Part shown: piece by piece, positions 35,079 to 42,101 of the stretch
Layout of the letters: every line of letters begins with the position of its first letter
How positions within the stretch are numbered: position 1 is the stretch's first letter
Notes under the pieces: generated by a model
Told to the model about the DNA's origin: nothing
The model's database searches: none
The model's input: only the letters and a program-made list of their open reading frames with translations
Assembly: GCA_963977135.1 (NCBI GenBank)
Contig: CAXBNN010000002.1
Span: 124,001 to 188,000, forward strand
Reading direction: 5' to 3'
Length of the DNA stretch: 64,000 nt
Source of the DNA: UBA2040 sp963977135
GTDB lineage: Bacteria; Bacteroidota; Bacteroidia; Flavobacteriales_D; Crocinitomicaceae
Translations under genes and position numbers: made by a program

Positions 35079-35693
35079 TTAAAATAAACCGTTGATTTCG
35101 GCATCAATGGAATTAATGATTTTTCCTAAATCTTCTTGATCTTCTGGGAAACGGTTATTATCAATATCGATAATCAACAATTTGCCTTTATCGTAGGTTG
35201 AAATCCAAGCTTCGTATCTTTCGTTCAAACGTTTCAAATAATCCAAACGGATGCTTTCTTCATATTCACGTCCACGTTGCTGAATGTGATTCACCAATGT
35301 TGGAACGCTTGCACGCAAGTAAATTAACAAATCTGGAGGCGAAACGAAAGAATCCATCAAATTGAACAATGAAAAATAGTTTTCAAAATCGCGAGTGGTC
35401 ATCAATCCCATGGAGTGAAGATTCGGTGCGAAAATGAAGGCATCCTCATAAATCGTTCTGTCTTGTATAACATTTGATTTTTGCTGCTGTATTTCCTGAA
35501 TCTGCGTAAAACGGCTATTTAGGTAGTAAATCTGCAAATTAAATGACCAACGTTGCATGTCATCATAGAAGTCATTCAAGTAAGGATTTTGCTCAACATC
35601 TTCATAATGTGTCTCCCAATTGTAATGTTTGGATAGTAAATTAGTAAGTGTTGTTTTTCCGGATCCTATGTTACCGGCAATTGCTACATGCAT
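35079..35693 (-). CDS. Deoxynucleoside kinase
   Basis: 204 aa. P-loop AGNIGSGKTTLTNLLS, the DRTIYEDAFIFA substrate region near residue 78, and a lid with arginines (RGREYEESIRLDYLKRL near 137). This matches the deoxyadenosine/deoxyguanosine kinase group, which phosphorylates salvaged deoxynucleosides. The gene stands just upstream of hldD. Precise base specificity is not readable from the motifs. Confidence 0.9.
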   Translation of the reverse strand: MHVAIAGNIGSGKTTLTNLLSKHYNWETHYEDVEQNPYLNDFYDDMQRWSFNLQIYYLNSRFTQIQEIQQQKSNVIQDRTIYEDAFIFAPNLHSMGLMTTRDFENYFSLFNLMDSFVSPPDLLIYLRASVPTLVNHIQQRGREYEESIRLDYLKRLNERYEAWISTYDKGKLLIIDIDNNRFPEDQEDLGKIINSIDAEINGLF

Positions 35694-35752
35694 GTTCGTT
35701 TCGTTTTGGACTGACTAAATTACAATAAATGCGAAAATCGACAACGGAATGT

Positions 35753-36550
35753 TTATAAATAAAGTCGAAATTTTAACAACTCGTCCGTTACACGGAAGAA
35801 AAAGATAGAATTAACCCATTGAAAATCAGTAACACCTGATACCGGCGCTTCAATTTTTTCAAGGGATTTATCTTCTATTCGGAAACGCGAAACTGATCCT
35901 TTCATCATTACGAATATTTCCTCGTTGTTCACTTCGACTTTTTCAGCCATTGGCACATCGAACACATCGAGCAATGAACCATATAAATCAAAGACATAAA
36001 TTTTGGCTAATCCATCAAATAAATAAAGCTGATTGCCTTCCTCTTTCATCCAGACTATTTCGGTGGAATTAAGCAAGCCACGCAGGTTTTCAATTTCTTG
36101 CTGCTGGTTGCTTCGGCCTAAATCAACAAGTACCAATTTTGAATTTAATTGGTCGTAGACCCAAACTTTGTTCGGCTGACTTGAAACGGCCAACATAGTA
36201 ACGTAGCCAAATCCCATTGCGGATAAATCATACGTTTTATTTACCTCGGAAAGTGTATTGTCGAAAATTGTAAATGTTTGCTGTTGAGTGGAAAACAACA
36301 TAATTTTCATCGTATTGATGGGCAAAATCGCATCTATTCTTCCTTTGGATTTTATACTTTGAGAATATTGTAAAACGCCTGCCGTATCGTATTTCGTTAA
36401 TAAATCTTTATCAGCGATGTACAAATTACCCAACAAATCGGCTTGCCAAATACTTTGATCTTTCAAGTTGTATTTCGACATAATCTCCCACTTCTCTTGT
36501 GAAAAAGAAAAGCTAGAAATAAATAAAAAGAAGATGATTATCCGACTCAT
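35753..36550 (-). CDS. Exported beta-propeller-like protein
   Basis: 265 aa. Signal peptide (MSRIIIFFLFISSFSFSQ) and five or so short repeats with hydrophobic-aromatic strand patterns (DLLGNLYIADKDLLTKYD; NKVWVYDQLNSKLVLVDL; QLYLFDGLAKIYVFDLYG). I expect a periplasmic propeller similar to those that follow glucose or cell-envelope genes in flavobacteria, but the fold is not certain. It sits between the GH3-like gene and deoxynucleoside kinase on the same strand. Function unknown. Confidence 0.6.
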   Translation of the reverse strand: MSRIIIFFLFISSFSFSQEKWEIMSKYNLKDQSIWQADLLGNLYIADKDLLTKYDTAGVLQYSQSIKSKGRIDAILPINTMKIMLFSTQQQTFTIFDNTLSEVNKTYDLSAMGFGYVTMLAVSSQPNKVWVYDQLNSKLVLVDLGRSNQQQEIENLRGLLNSTEIVWMKEEGNQLYLFDGLAKIYVFDLYGSLLDVFDVPMAEKVEVNNEEIFVMMKGSVSRFRIEDKSLEKIEAPVSGVTDFQWVNSIFFFRVTDELLKFRLYL

Positions 36551-36557
36551 AATTACT

Positions 36558-38072
36558 TTATACGGTAACGCCTTGCAGAATCTGTTCCAAAATTTGCCGA
36601 GTGCTGCACAAACGAGGAATTTTGTTCTGTCCGCCGAGCTTTCCTTTGGATTTCAACCAATAATCGAAACTGCCTTTCTGCAATATTTCTCCTTTGGGAA
36701 AAACCATTACCAAGTCTTTCGTTCGTTTGGCATCGTAATCGGAATTAATTTCTCTCAATTTATTGTCTAAAAACTGCATAAACACCTTGAAATCTGATGG
36801 TTCATTGACAAATTCAAACAACCATTCGTGCGTTCCTCGTTCACCATCTTCCATAAAAACTGGACAGGCAGTATAATCTCTTACTTGAGAATTTGTCATT
36901 TGACTTGCATAAGCAACTGCTTTTTCGGCATTGTCAACTATCAATTCCTCTCCAAAAGCATTAATGAAGGATTTGGTTCTTCCTGTAACGCGAAAACGGA
37001 AGGGATATTTTTCCGTAAATGCAATTGTATCGCCAACGATGTAACGCCACAATCCACCATTGGTCGAAATGACTAATGCATATTGTTTACCAACTTCGAC
37101 ATCTTGCAACAAAACAGTTTTCTTTGATTCAACCCCGTCATAATCATCCATAGGAATGAACTCGTAATAAATTCCGTAATCCAACATGAGCAACAGATCA
37201 TTCGAATTTGACTGATCTTGAATGCCAAAAAAACCTTCGGAAGCGTTATACGATTCCACATAATTCATGGATGAGTCTGGAATTAACTTTTTAAATTCTT
37301 CTCGGTATGGATCAAAGCTCACACCGCCATGCATAAAGCATTCTAGGTTGGGCCAGACTTCCTTTAAATTAGATTTGCCAGATATTTCCAGAACACGTTT
37401 TGCTATAACCATCGTCCAAGAAGGAACTCCAACGAGCAGACCAACATCTTCATTCATTGTGGTGAGAGCCATTTTTTCGATCTTCTCTTCCCACTCGTTC
37501 ATCAAAGCGATTTCCCGCGAAGGTGTTCGTCGAATTTCTGCCCACCAAGGCAAATTTTTCATAATAATCGCCGATAAATCTCCCGTGTAGGAATCTTCAC
37601 TCATAGGATTTAACTCCGCACTTCCGCCAACAACCATGTGTTTGTAGCTGTACAAACGACCATAAGGATTATTTTCATAATACAAAGCCAATAAATCTTT
37701 CCCTCCTTTTTGGTGACAATCTTCTAAAGAGTCTCTTGTAACAGGAATGAGTTTACTTCTATCAGAAGTGGTGCCTGAAGATTTTGCAAACCATTTGGTT
37801 TCGGTAGGCCAAAGTAGTCCTTGTTCGCCTGCGATTGTTCTATCTATCCACGGTTTTGCATCTTCGTAAAATTGCAAAGGAACCCGGTCTTGATAGTGTT
37901 TTGGGGATTTAATGGATTTGAAATCGTATTTCTTGCCATATTCAGAAAACGAACCGTTGCTGATCAGTTTCTCGAATAATTCATTCTGAACCTCAATAGG
38001 ATATTTCCGAAACAAATCAATTTGATGAATCCGCTTCTTCATGATCCAACCGAATATGGAATTGAAAGGCAT
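36558..38072 (-). CDS. GH3-family adenylate-forming protein
   Basis: 504 aa. Adenylate-forming fold of the GH3 (auxin/jasmonate amino-acid conjugating) family: ATP motif AKSSGTTSDRSKLIPVT near residue 95, SASEG-equivalent YNASEGFFGIQ near 275 and YRYIVGDTIAF-like LWRYIVGDTIAFT near 345. In plants GH3 proteins acyl-adenylate hormones and conjugate amino acids; bacterial members are widespread in Bacteroidota with unproven acyl substrates. First gene of the minus-strand run followed by the propeller-like protein eight bases later. The opening MPFNSIFGWIMKKRIHQIDLF is typical of Bacteroidota members. Confidence 0.88.
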   Translation of the reverse strand: MPFNSIFGWIMKKRIHQIDLFRKYPIEVQNELFEKLISNGSFSEYGKKYDFKSIKSPKHYQDRVPLQFYEDAKPWIDRTIAGEQGLLWPTETKWFAKSSGTTSDRSKLIPVTRDSLEDCHQKGGKDLLALYYENNPYGRLYSYKHMVVGGSAELNPMSEDSYTGDLSAIIMKNLPWWAEIRRTPSREIALMNEWEEKIEKMALTTMNEDVGLLVGVPSWTMVIAKRVLEISGKSNLKEVWPNLECFMHGGVSFDPYREEFKKLIPDSSMNYVESYNASEGFFGIQDQSNSNDLLLMLDYGIYYEFIPMDDYDGVESKKTVLLQDVEVGKQYALVISTNGGLWRYIVGDTIAFTEKYPFRFRVTGRTKSFINAFGEELIVDNAEKAVAYASQMTNSQVRDYTACPVFMEDGERGTHEWLFEFVNEPSDFKVFMQFLDNKLREINSDYDAKRTKDLVMVFPKGEILQKGSFDYWLKSKGKLGGQNKIPRLCSTRQILEQILQGVTV

Positions 38073-38368
38073 GAGAGTTTGTTTTTAGTTTTATAAAGAT
38101 GGTGAAATTTGTCGAGAAAATGTAGGCTTTTTCAAAATACATATAAATGATATATCTTCAAATTTCAACTTTTGTGTAAAATTTTTAAATCATCAGATAC
38201 AACTGGTTCGAACAAAACGAAAGTGGAATTTACTTCATCCGATTGATAAGTAATGATTCTGGTTCTTGAGAAGAATCATGAAAACTAAAAAGAAGATTTT
38301 TCTGAAGATAGGCTGTCATTTATTTGACAGCCTATTTTTTTTTGTTTGCCGTTAAATACTAAAGGTTA
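38073..38368. other. 296-bp gap holding a possible ncRNA
   Basis: No open frame longer than about 25 codons. It contains a hairpin TGATTCT (38254-38260) / AGAATCA (38272-38278) and a plus-strand terminator at 38308-38345, but no plus-strand gene ends here. A sequence GGTTCGAAC at 38205 is not a tRNA T-arm, because its flanks do not pair. No convincing promoter is seen. Confidence 0.5.
38308..38345 (+). terminator. Orphan rho-independent terminator, plus strand
   Basis: Perfect 11-bp stem ATAGGCTGTCA (38308-38318) with TGACAGCCTAT (38325-38335), six-base loop, then a run of nine or more T on the plus strand. On the minus strand it lacks a T tract, so it does not serve the minus gene at 38369 well. 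Confidence 0.85.
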
Positions 38369-39523
38369 TTAATTTTCTTTTGCTCCCAAAAGAATTTCAT
38401 GAAAAATATATCTTAGAAAGGCTTCATCAATTCTCGGAGTCTTTTTCCCGTTGACGTATATGGTAGGTGTTGAATTAACTTCAAGACTATTTCCCGTTGA
38501 AATGTCTTCTTGCAATTTTCTATATGACGCTTCGGATACTCGATCCGCCTCCCATAGTTGCATATCAAGATTAAGGCCTCTTGCAAATTCAATTAATTCT
38601 GTTTCCGTGAGACTGAGCTTTGAATTAAAGATTTTATCATGGTATTCCCAAAATTTGCCCTGTTTGGCAGCGGCTATGGCGGCTAATGCACTTGCACATG
38701 ATTGCGGTTGCATATCGAATTGCAAACTACTATTACATTGTTCACTCAAAGGGAAATGAACATAATTTATTACAATATCATCTCCATATTGAGATTTTAA
38801 TTTTTTAACCGTTGAACTCATTGTTTGGCAACCTGGACACTGAAAACTACTGACCATTACCAATCTGATGGGTGCATTTACTGATCCTAAAATATGTGCC
38901 TCATTACCCCAATCAAATTCCACCGAAGTTTCATTCCTATATTTAGTGAAATCCCCTTCCAAACTGCTTAAGTGTTCTATTCCCTCCGAACCTCCAATCA
39001 AGAACATTTGAGATAGAAAGCCCGAAGTAACTATTAATATTATGCCAAGAATTCCGAGTAATCGTCTAGTTTTTGTTTTGACTTTCAGATCTTTATCTCG
39101 TATGCCATTCATTGTAATTTGCCAAACCAAAAGAAAGCTCAGAATAATGATTCCGTGAAGAACCAAACAGCCAGAACATGAAAGAGGGGTGGCCATTATT
39201 AAAATACTCAACATCAAGGATGACCCAGCCCCAAAAGCAGAAATTAGTAAAGCGAATCCATTCAAAATAGGCTTGTCTAAAACTAAAAGTAAACCAATTA
39301 TGCCAAAATAAACTAAAGCAATACTTGCTAATGAAAAACCTAGCTCAGCCGAAAATGCACTTGCCAATGAGCCATCGCAACTATTGCCAAAAAATGTTTT
39401 ACAGACATCAAAGCCCTTATAATTATTCTGGGCAATTTGAAGGACTCTTTGCTGCATAGCAAAAGTCAAAAGTCCACCAAATACTATACTTATGAAAAAA
39501 AAGGTTTTCGTGTGTTTTTTCAT
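38369..39523 (-). CDS. VKOR-DsbA fusion: membrane disulfide-forming protein
   Basis: 384 aa from the ATG at 39523; a longer reading from ATG 39556 would start inside the terminator at 39532-39568. N-terminal half: VKOR (vitamin K epoxide reductase) fold with about five TM helices, loop cysteines Cys-41 and Cys-49, and active CSGC (Cys-116, Cys-119). C-terminal half: DsbA/thioredoxin-like domain with active CPGC (Cys-229, Cys-232) and cis-Pro in NSTPTIYVNG. It should oxidise quinone-linked electrons away from periplasmic thiols and form disulfides. The gene is directly downstream of the eight-cysteine exported protein, its probable client. Confidence 0.9.
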   Translation of the reverse strand: MKKHTKTFFFISIVFGGLLTFAMQQRVLQIAQNNYKGFDVCKTFFGNSCDGSLASAFSAELGFSLASIALVYFGIIGLLLVLDKPILNGFALLISAFGAGSSLMLSILIMATPLSCSGCLVLHGIIILSFLLVWQITMNGIRDKDLKVKTKTRRLLGILGIILIVTSGFLSQMFLIGGSEGIEHLSSLEGDFTKYRNETSVEFDWGNEAHILGSVNAPIRLVMVSSFQCPGCQTMSSTVKKLKSQYGDDIVINYVHFPLSEQCNSSLQFDMQPQSCASALAAIAAAKQGKFWEYHDKIFNSKLSLTETELIEFARGLNLDMQLWEADRVSEASYRKLQEDISTGNSLEVNSTPTIYVNGKKTPRIDEAFLRYIFHEILLGAKEN

Positions 39524-39531
39524 CTTTTTGA

Positions 39532-39568
39532 AAAAAAAAGAGGAAATCGTTTTCATTTCCTCTTTTTT
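39532..39568 (-). terminator. Terminator/attenuator between the Cys-rich gene and VKOR-DsbA
   Basis: On the minus strand: 13-bp stem AAAAAGAGGAAAT / ATTTCCTCTTTTT (approximately 39555-39567 and 39535-39547) with a seven-base loop and a following nine-T tract, 16 bases after the Cys-rich gene stop and just before the preferred ATG of VKOR-DsbA. Confidence 0.8.
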
Positions 39569-39583
39569 ATTTGAATTTAAATA

Positions 39584-39946
39584 TTAAACACCATGTATGC
39601 TTCTAAGAAGAGCTATACACTGTCCCATGTTATTGATCCCAAGTTGAGCCCAAGTTGGGTTTCCAGGGATATCATTTTGTAAGATTTTACACTCACATAC
39701 CACGTGGTTTACTTGAATGTTTCCAGATGCAGTACCTGGTCCTTCAAAAGACCCTCCTTGAGGGGTTAAACATGTGTTGCATGCACTTAAGCAAGCACCT
39801 TGTGTTGGGAATATTCCTTCGGCAACAAAAACTGCGCAGTCTGATTGGCAATAAATTGCATTCTCCGGTGGAGTTGGCGCCATCATAGAAGTTAATCCCA
39901 CAACTAAAAACGCGGCCATAAGGCCTGATAAAAATAGCTTTTTCAT
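39584..39946 (-). CDS. Exported eight-cysteine small protein
   Basis: 120 aa from the ATG at 39946, which opens a signal peptide (MKKLFLSGLMAAFLVVGLTS); an in-frame start at 40024 would only add a hydrophobic leader. After cleavage about 98 residues remain with eight cysteines in the pattern CxxxC ... CxxxCxxC ... CxC ... C, no lysine-rich core. I recognise no family. It is followed by a strong terminator and then the VKOR-DsbA fusion, which could form its four disulfides. It may be a structural surface protein, a toxin-like or antimicrobial peptide, or an adhesin; the sequence does not decide. Confidence 0.75.
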   Translation of the reverse strand: MKKLFLSGLMAAFLVVGLTSMMAPTPPENAIYCQSDCAVFVAEGIFPTQGACLSACNTCLTPQGGSFEGPGTASGNIQVNHVVCECKILQNDIPGNPTWAQLGINNMGQCIALLRSIHGV

Positions 39947-40133
39947 AATCATAAGTTTTAGTAATAATGAAATACAATATAAGAAGATAAATACAAAAAA
40001 CAAAAATAAGTTATTGGAAACCATATTTTTACCTGTTCATAACTATTGAAAAAGGCAGTGTTTTCTTGATTTAAAAATCGCCTAATGTTAATTTTTACTA
40101 GTCAATGGCCCTACTGAGACTAATTCTTAAAAA

Positions 40134-41024
40134 TTATTCTGTTATCGCTTTTTCAATTACCCTTAAAAATTCCCGATCAAAAATTCCAAAATAAGTTTCG
40201 GCATCGAATTCCTCATAGTAAGGAATGAACTTGTTCAGATTCTTGCGAACATCTTCATCGTACGCCATCAGGTAATTCATTTTCTGTTTAGCAACTTCAA
40301 CAATGGAAACTTGAACGGTTGGTTCGGGCATACCCTTTATTCCATAAAGCTCATTCGCGATTGTGCTTGCATGTGGATAACCCCATTTTTCCATTTTTGC
40401 TTTAAGCCATTTGTCCACAATTTCTTCTTCCATGTGGTCGGTGTAAACGGACTGGTAAACTTTGTCAACGTTGATTTGCCCTTCTTCAAATAGGTTTTTC
40501 ACCAATTGACTGACGAAAATATGCTCTGGATGGCCATATCCCCCTTTCACGTTGTCTAGCGTAAAAACGACAGATGGACCAAAACTATTAACCATTTGAA
40601 TGAGCGCTTGTGCAACGGTGTTTGTATAAAATTGTCCGTCAATTTCTGAATATGGAATGGGTAAATAAGGAGTTTTCATTGTGTCTAATCCTTTGCGATA
40701 CTTACCATCTTCAAGAATCAATTCATTTCCTTGACAAATTATATCGGCAGGATTTTTACCCGTTTTCTCGATGATATGTCGCTGCAAACTCAATTGTTTA
40801 ATTTCCCAACCTTTCGTCGAAAGCAAAGCAATAGTTCCCGACATTGCACAATCATCATCATCGTGAGCAACAATAATTAAGGCTTTTTTGTTGCTTGTTG
40901 AGCTTAGAAAAGTATCGTCAGGGAATGTTTCAGTTGACGCAAAAACTTGAAGATCCTCTCTCGTCATTCTCTTCGCGCAACTGGAAATAACAAACACAAA
41001 TAATACAATTACAATACTTTTCAT
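40134..41024 (-). CDS. PIG-L (LmbE-like) deacetylase lipoprotein
   Basis: 296 aa. Lipoprotein signal (MKSIVIVLFVFVISSC; Cys-16). The LmbE/PIG-L domain has the first metal motif IIVAHDDDDCAMSG (family consensus AHPDDE, here with D in place of P and E), and the later GGYGHPEHIFV (consensus G-H-x-D/E-H). Family members are zinc N-acetylglucosaminyl or mycothiol-type deacetylases. The acceptor is unknown; an exported lipoprotein form suggests a cell-surface glycan. Monocistronic, same strand as its neighbours. Confidence 0.85.
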   Translation of the reverse strand: MKSIVIVLFVFVISSCAKRMTREDLQVFASTETFPDDTFLSSTSNKKALIIVAHDDDDCAMSGTIALLSTKGWEIKQLSLQRHIIEKTGKNPADIICQGNELILEDGKYRKGLDTMKTPYLPIPYSEIDGQFYTNTVAQALIQMVNSFGPSVVFTLDNVKGGYGHPEHIFVSQLVKNLFEEGQINVDKVYQSVYTDHMEEEIVDKWLKAKMEKWGYPHASTIANELYGIKGMPEPTVQVSIVEVAKQKMNYLMAYDEDVRKNLNKFIPYYEEFDAETYFGIFDREFLRVIEKAITE

Positions 41025-41077
41025 AGGTGTATATTTTACGCATAACGCCTGCTAAGTCAGAAAGCTACAATTTTATT

Positions 41078-41689
41078 TTAATGCCCAAGTGCCCAAGAAA
41101 ACATCAATCCTGCAGAAAAACCAGGATGTAAATCCTTAGCATAATGAATCTTGTACTCGAAATAAGGTGAAATACGCGATTTCCCTTCCCCAAAATATTG
41201 ATGAAAACGCAAGCCAACAGCACCACCAGCAAAACCATCTTGTCCTCCACCCTTTGTTTTAAGGTATTCGAACTGCAATGGACTTATGTAAGGCGCAACA
41301 TAAAGTTTGGATCTAGTGCTAATGGGCATGGTGTAACTAATTCCCTCGGGTATCAATGCACCAATAATTCCTACGATGATTCCCATTCCAACATTCCGTT
41401 TTGATGAATCGGAGGACGACTTGGTTGAACCAACAATAAACCCTGCTAAAGCGCCAACAATTGGCATCAAAGGCATATGGAAATAGTTTTGACCGCCGAG
41501 AATGGTGTAATGTATTCCCCATCTATCGCTTACCATAAATTCTAATTCCATTCCCCCGAAAGGGCGTGGCGCAAATCCATCTATGTCCAAATAACCAACT
41601 CGAGGAGAAAAATATACACTGCCATCCTTGTGTTGTGCTTGACAATTGATAATGAACAAAAAGGTAAATAGAGTTAATACTACTTTCAT
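41078..41689 (-). CDS. Exported glycine-rich envelope protein of unknown function
   Basis: 203 aa from the ATG at 41689, which opens a signal peptide (MKVVLTLFTFLFIINCQAQ); the longer reading from ATG 41833 adds a charged 48-residue leader and is less likely. Mature part contains a hydrophobic Gly-rich helix region (PIVGALAGFIVG; GMGIIVGIIGALIP) and C-terminal barrel-like strands (YFEYKIHYAKDLHPGF, ending in FSWALGH). It looks like an outer-membrane beta-barrel, but no family is recognised. Divergent from katG. Confidence 0.65.
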   Translation of the reverse strand: MKVVLTLFTFLFIINCQAQHKDGSVYFSPRVGYLDIDGFAPRPFGGMELEFMVSDRWGIHYTILGGQNYFHMPLMPIVGALAGFIVGSTKSSSDSSKRNVGMGIIVGIIGALIPEGISYTMPISTRSKLYVAPYISPLQFEYLKTKGGGQDGFAGGAVGLRFHQYFGEGKSRISPYFEYKIHYAKDLHPGFSAGLMFSWALGH

Positions 41690-41740
41690 CGTTTGGTTTT
41701 TTGATGAAGGTAGGCGGTATATTGCCCAAAGCTCAATTGA

Positions 41741-41779
41741 TTTGCGCAGGTTGGTGATTACTAGTTGTGGTTTGCGCAG
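41741..41779. repeat. Two TTTGCGCAG direct repeats, period 30
   Basis: TTTGCGCAGG at 41741-41750 and TTTGCGCAGA at 41771-41780, about 55 and 85 bases ahead of the start of the 41078-41689 gene on the minus strand. Could be an activator or repressor site or one more short repeat. Confidence 0.5.
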
Positions 41780-42004
41780 ATTATAGGTTATTCCTCTTTT
41801 GTAAACATTTGTCAAGAATCCTTTCTCAGTCATTCAATTTTCAATTCATGTAGCAATTCCGTTTCATAAAAATAGAAATAACTCCTTTTAACAAACTCGT
41901 TTTCCAATGAAGAGGTTTCAAACTTATTCACAAGCTACACTCTTTTTTAAAGCCAAAAAACATTCCGTTCTAATTTCTTTTCAGCAAACATGAGCCAAGT
42001 CATT

Positions 42005-42033
42005 TTGTGATGAATCAGAAATTATTAACTTTT
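42005..42033 (+). promoter_or_regulatory. Candidate katG promoter
   Basis: TTG (42005-42007), an 18-base spacer and TAACTTTT (42026-42033), close to TTG-N19-TAnnTTTG, with the ATG 68 bases further on. Confidence 0.35.
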
Positions 42034-42101
42034 TCACATAACATAAATTGAGATGGGTTGTTTTATGTAAAAACCAAGTTCACAAACTAAAATTAAAATA
42101 T

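Larger units (their letters stand above)
41690..42101. other. 412-bp divergent gap before katG
   Basis: Contains a 9-base direct repeat TTTGCGCAG at 41741 and 41771 (period exactly 30) and a candidate katG promoter. No terminator or RNA gene is apparent, and no clear Fur/PerR-like palindrome was found by eye. Confidence 0.5.

Noticed and set aside
38201..38215. GGTTCGAAC as a tRNA T-loop in the 38 kb gap
   Set aside because: The flanking bases cannot form a T-stem and no acceptor or anticodon arms are present.
38282..38360. 25-codon plus-strand frame MKTKKKIFLKIG... over the 38.3 kb terminator
   Set aside because: Its codons are the terminator stem and T-run; no conserved or exported feature is seen.
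41690..41833. N-terminal extension of the exported protein to 41833
   Set aside because: The extension is charged and the ATG at 41689 begins a signal peptide.
42048..42101. ATG at 42048 as katG start
   Set aside because: It adds 18 residues before a clear signal peptide, so the ATG at 42102 is preferred.
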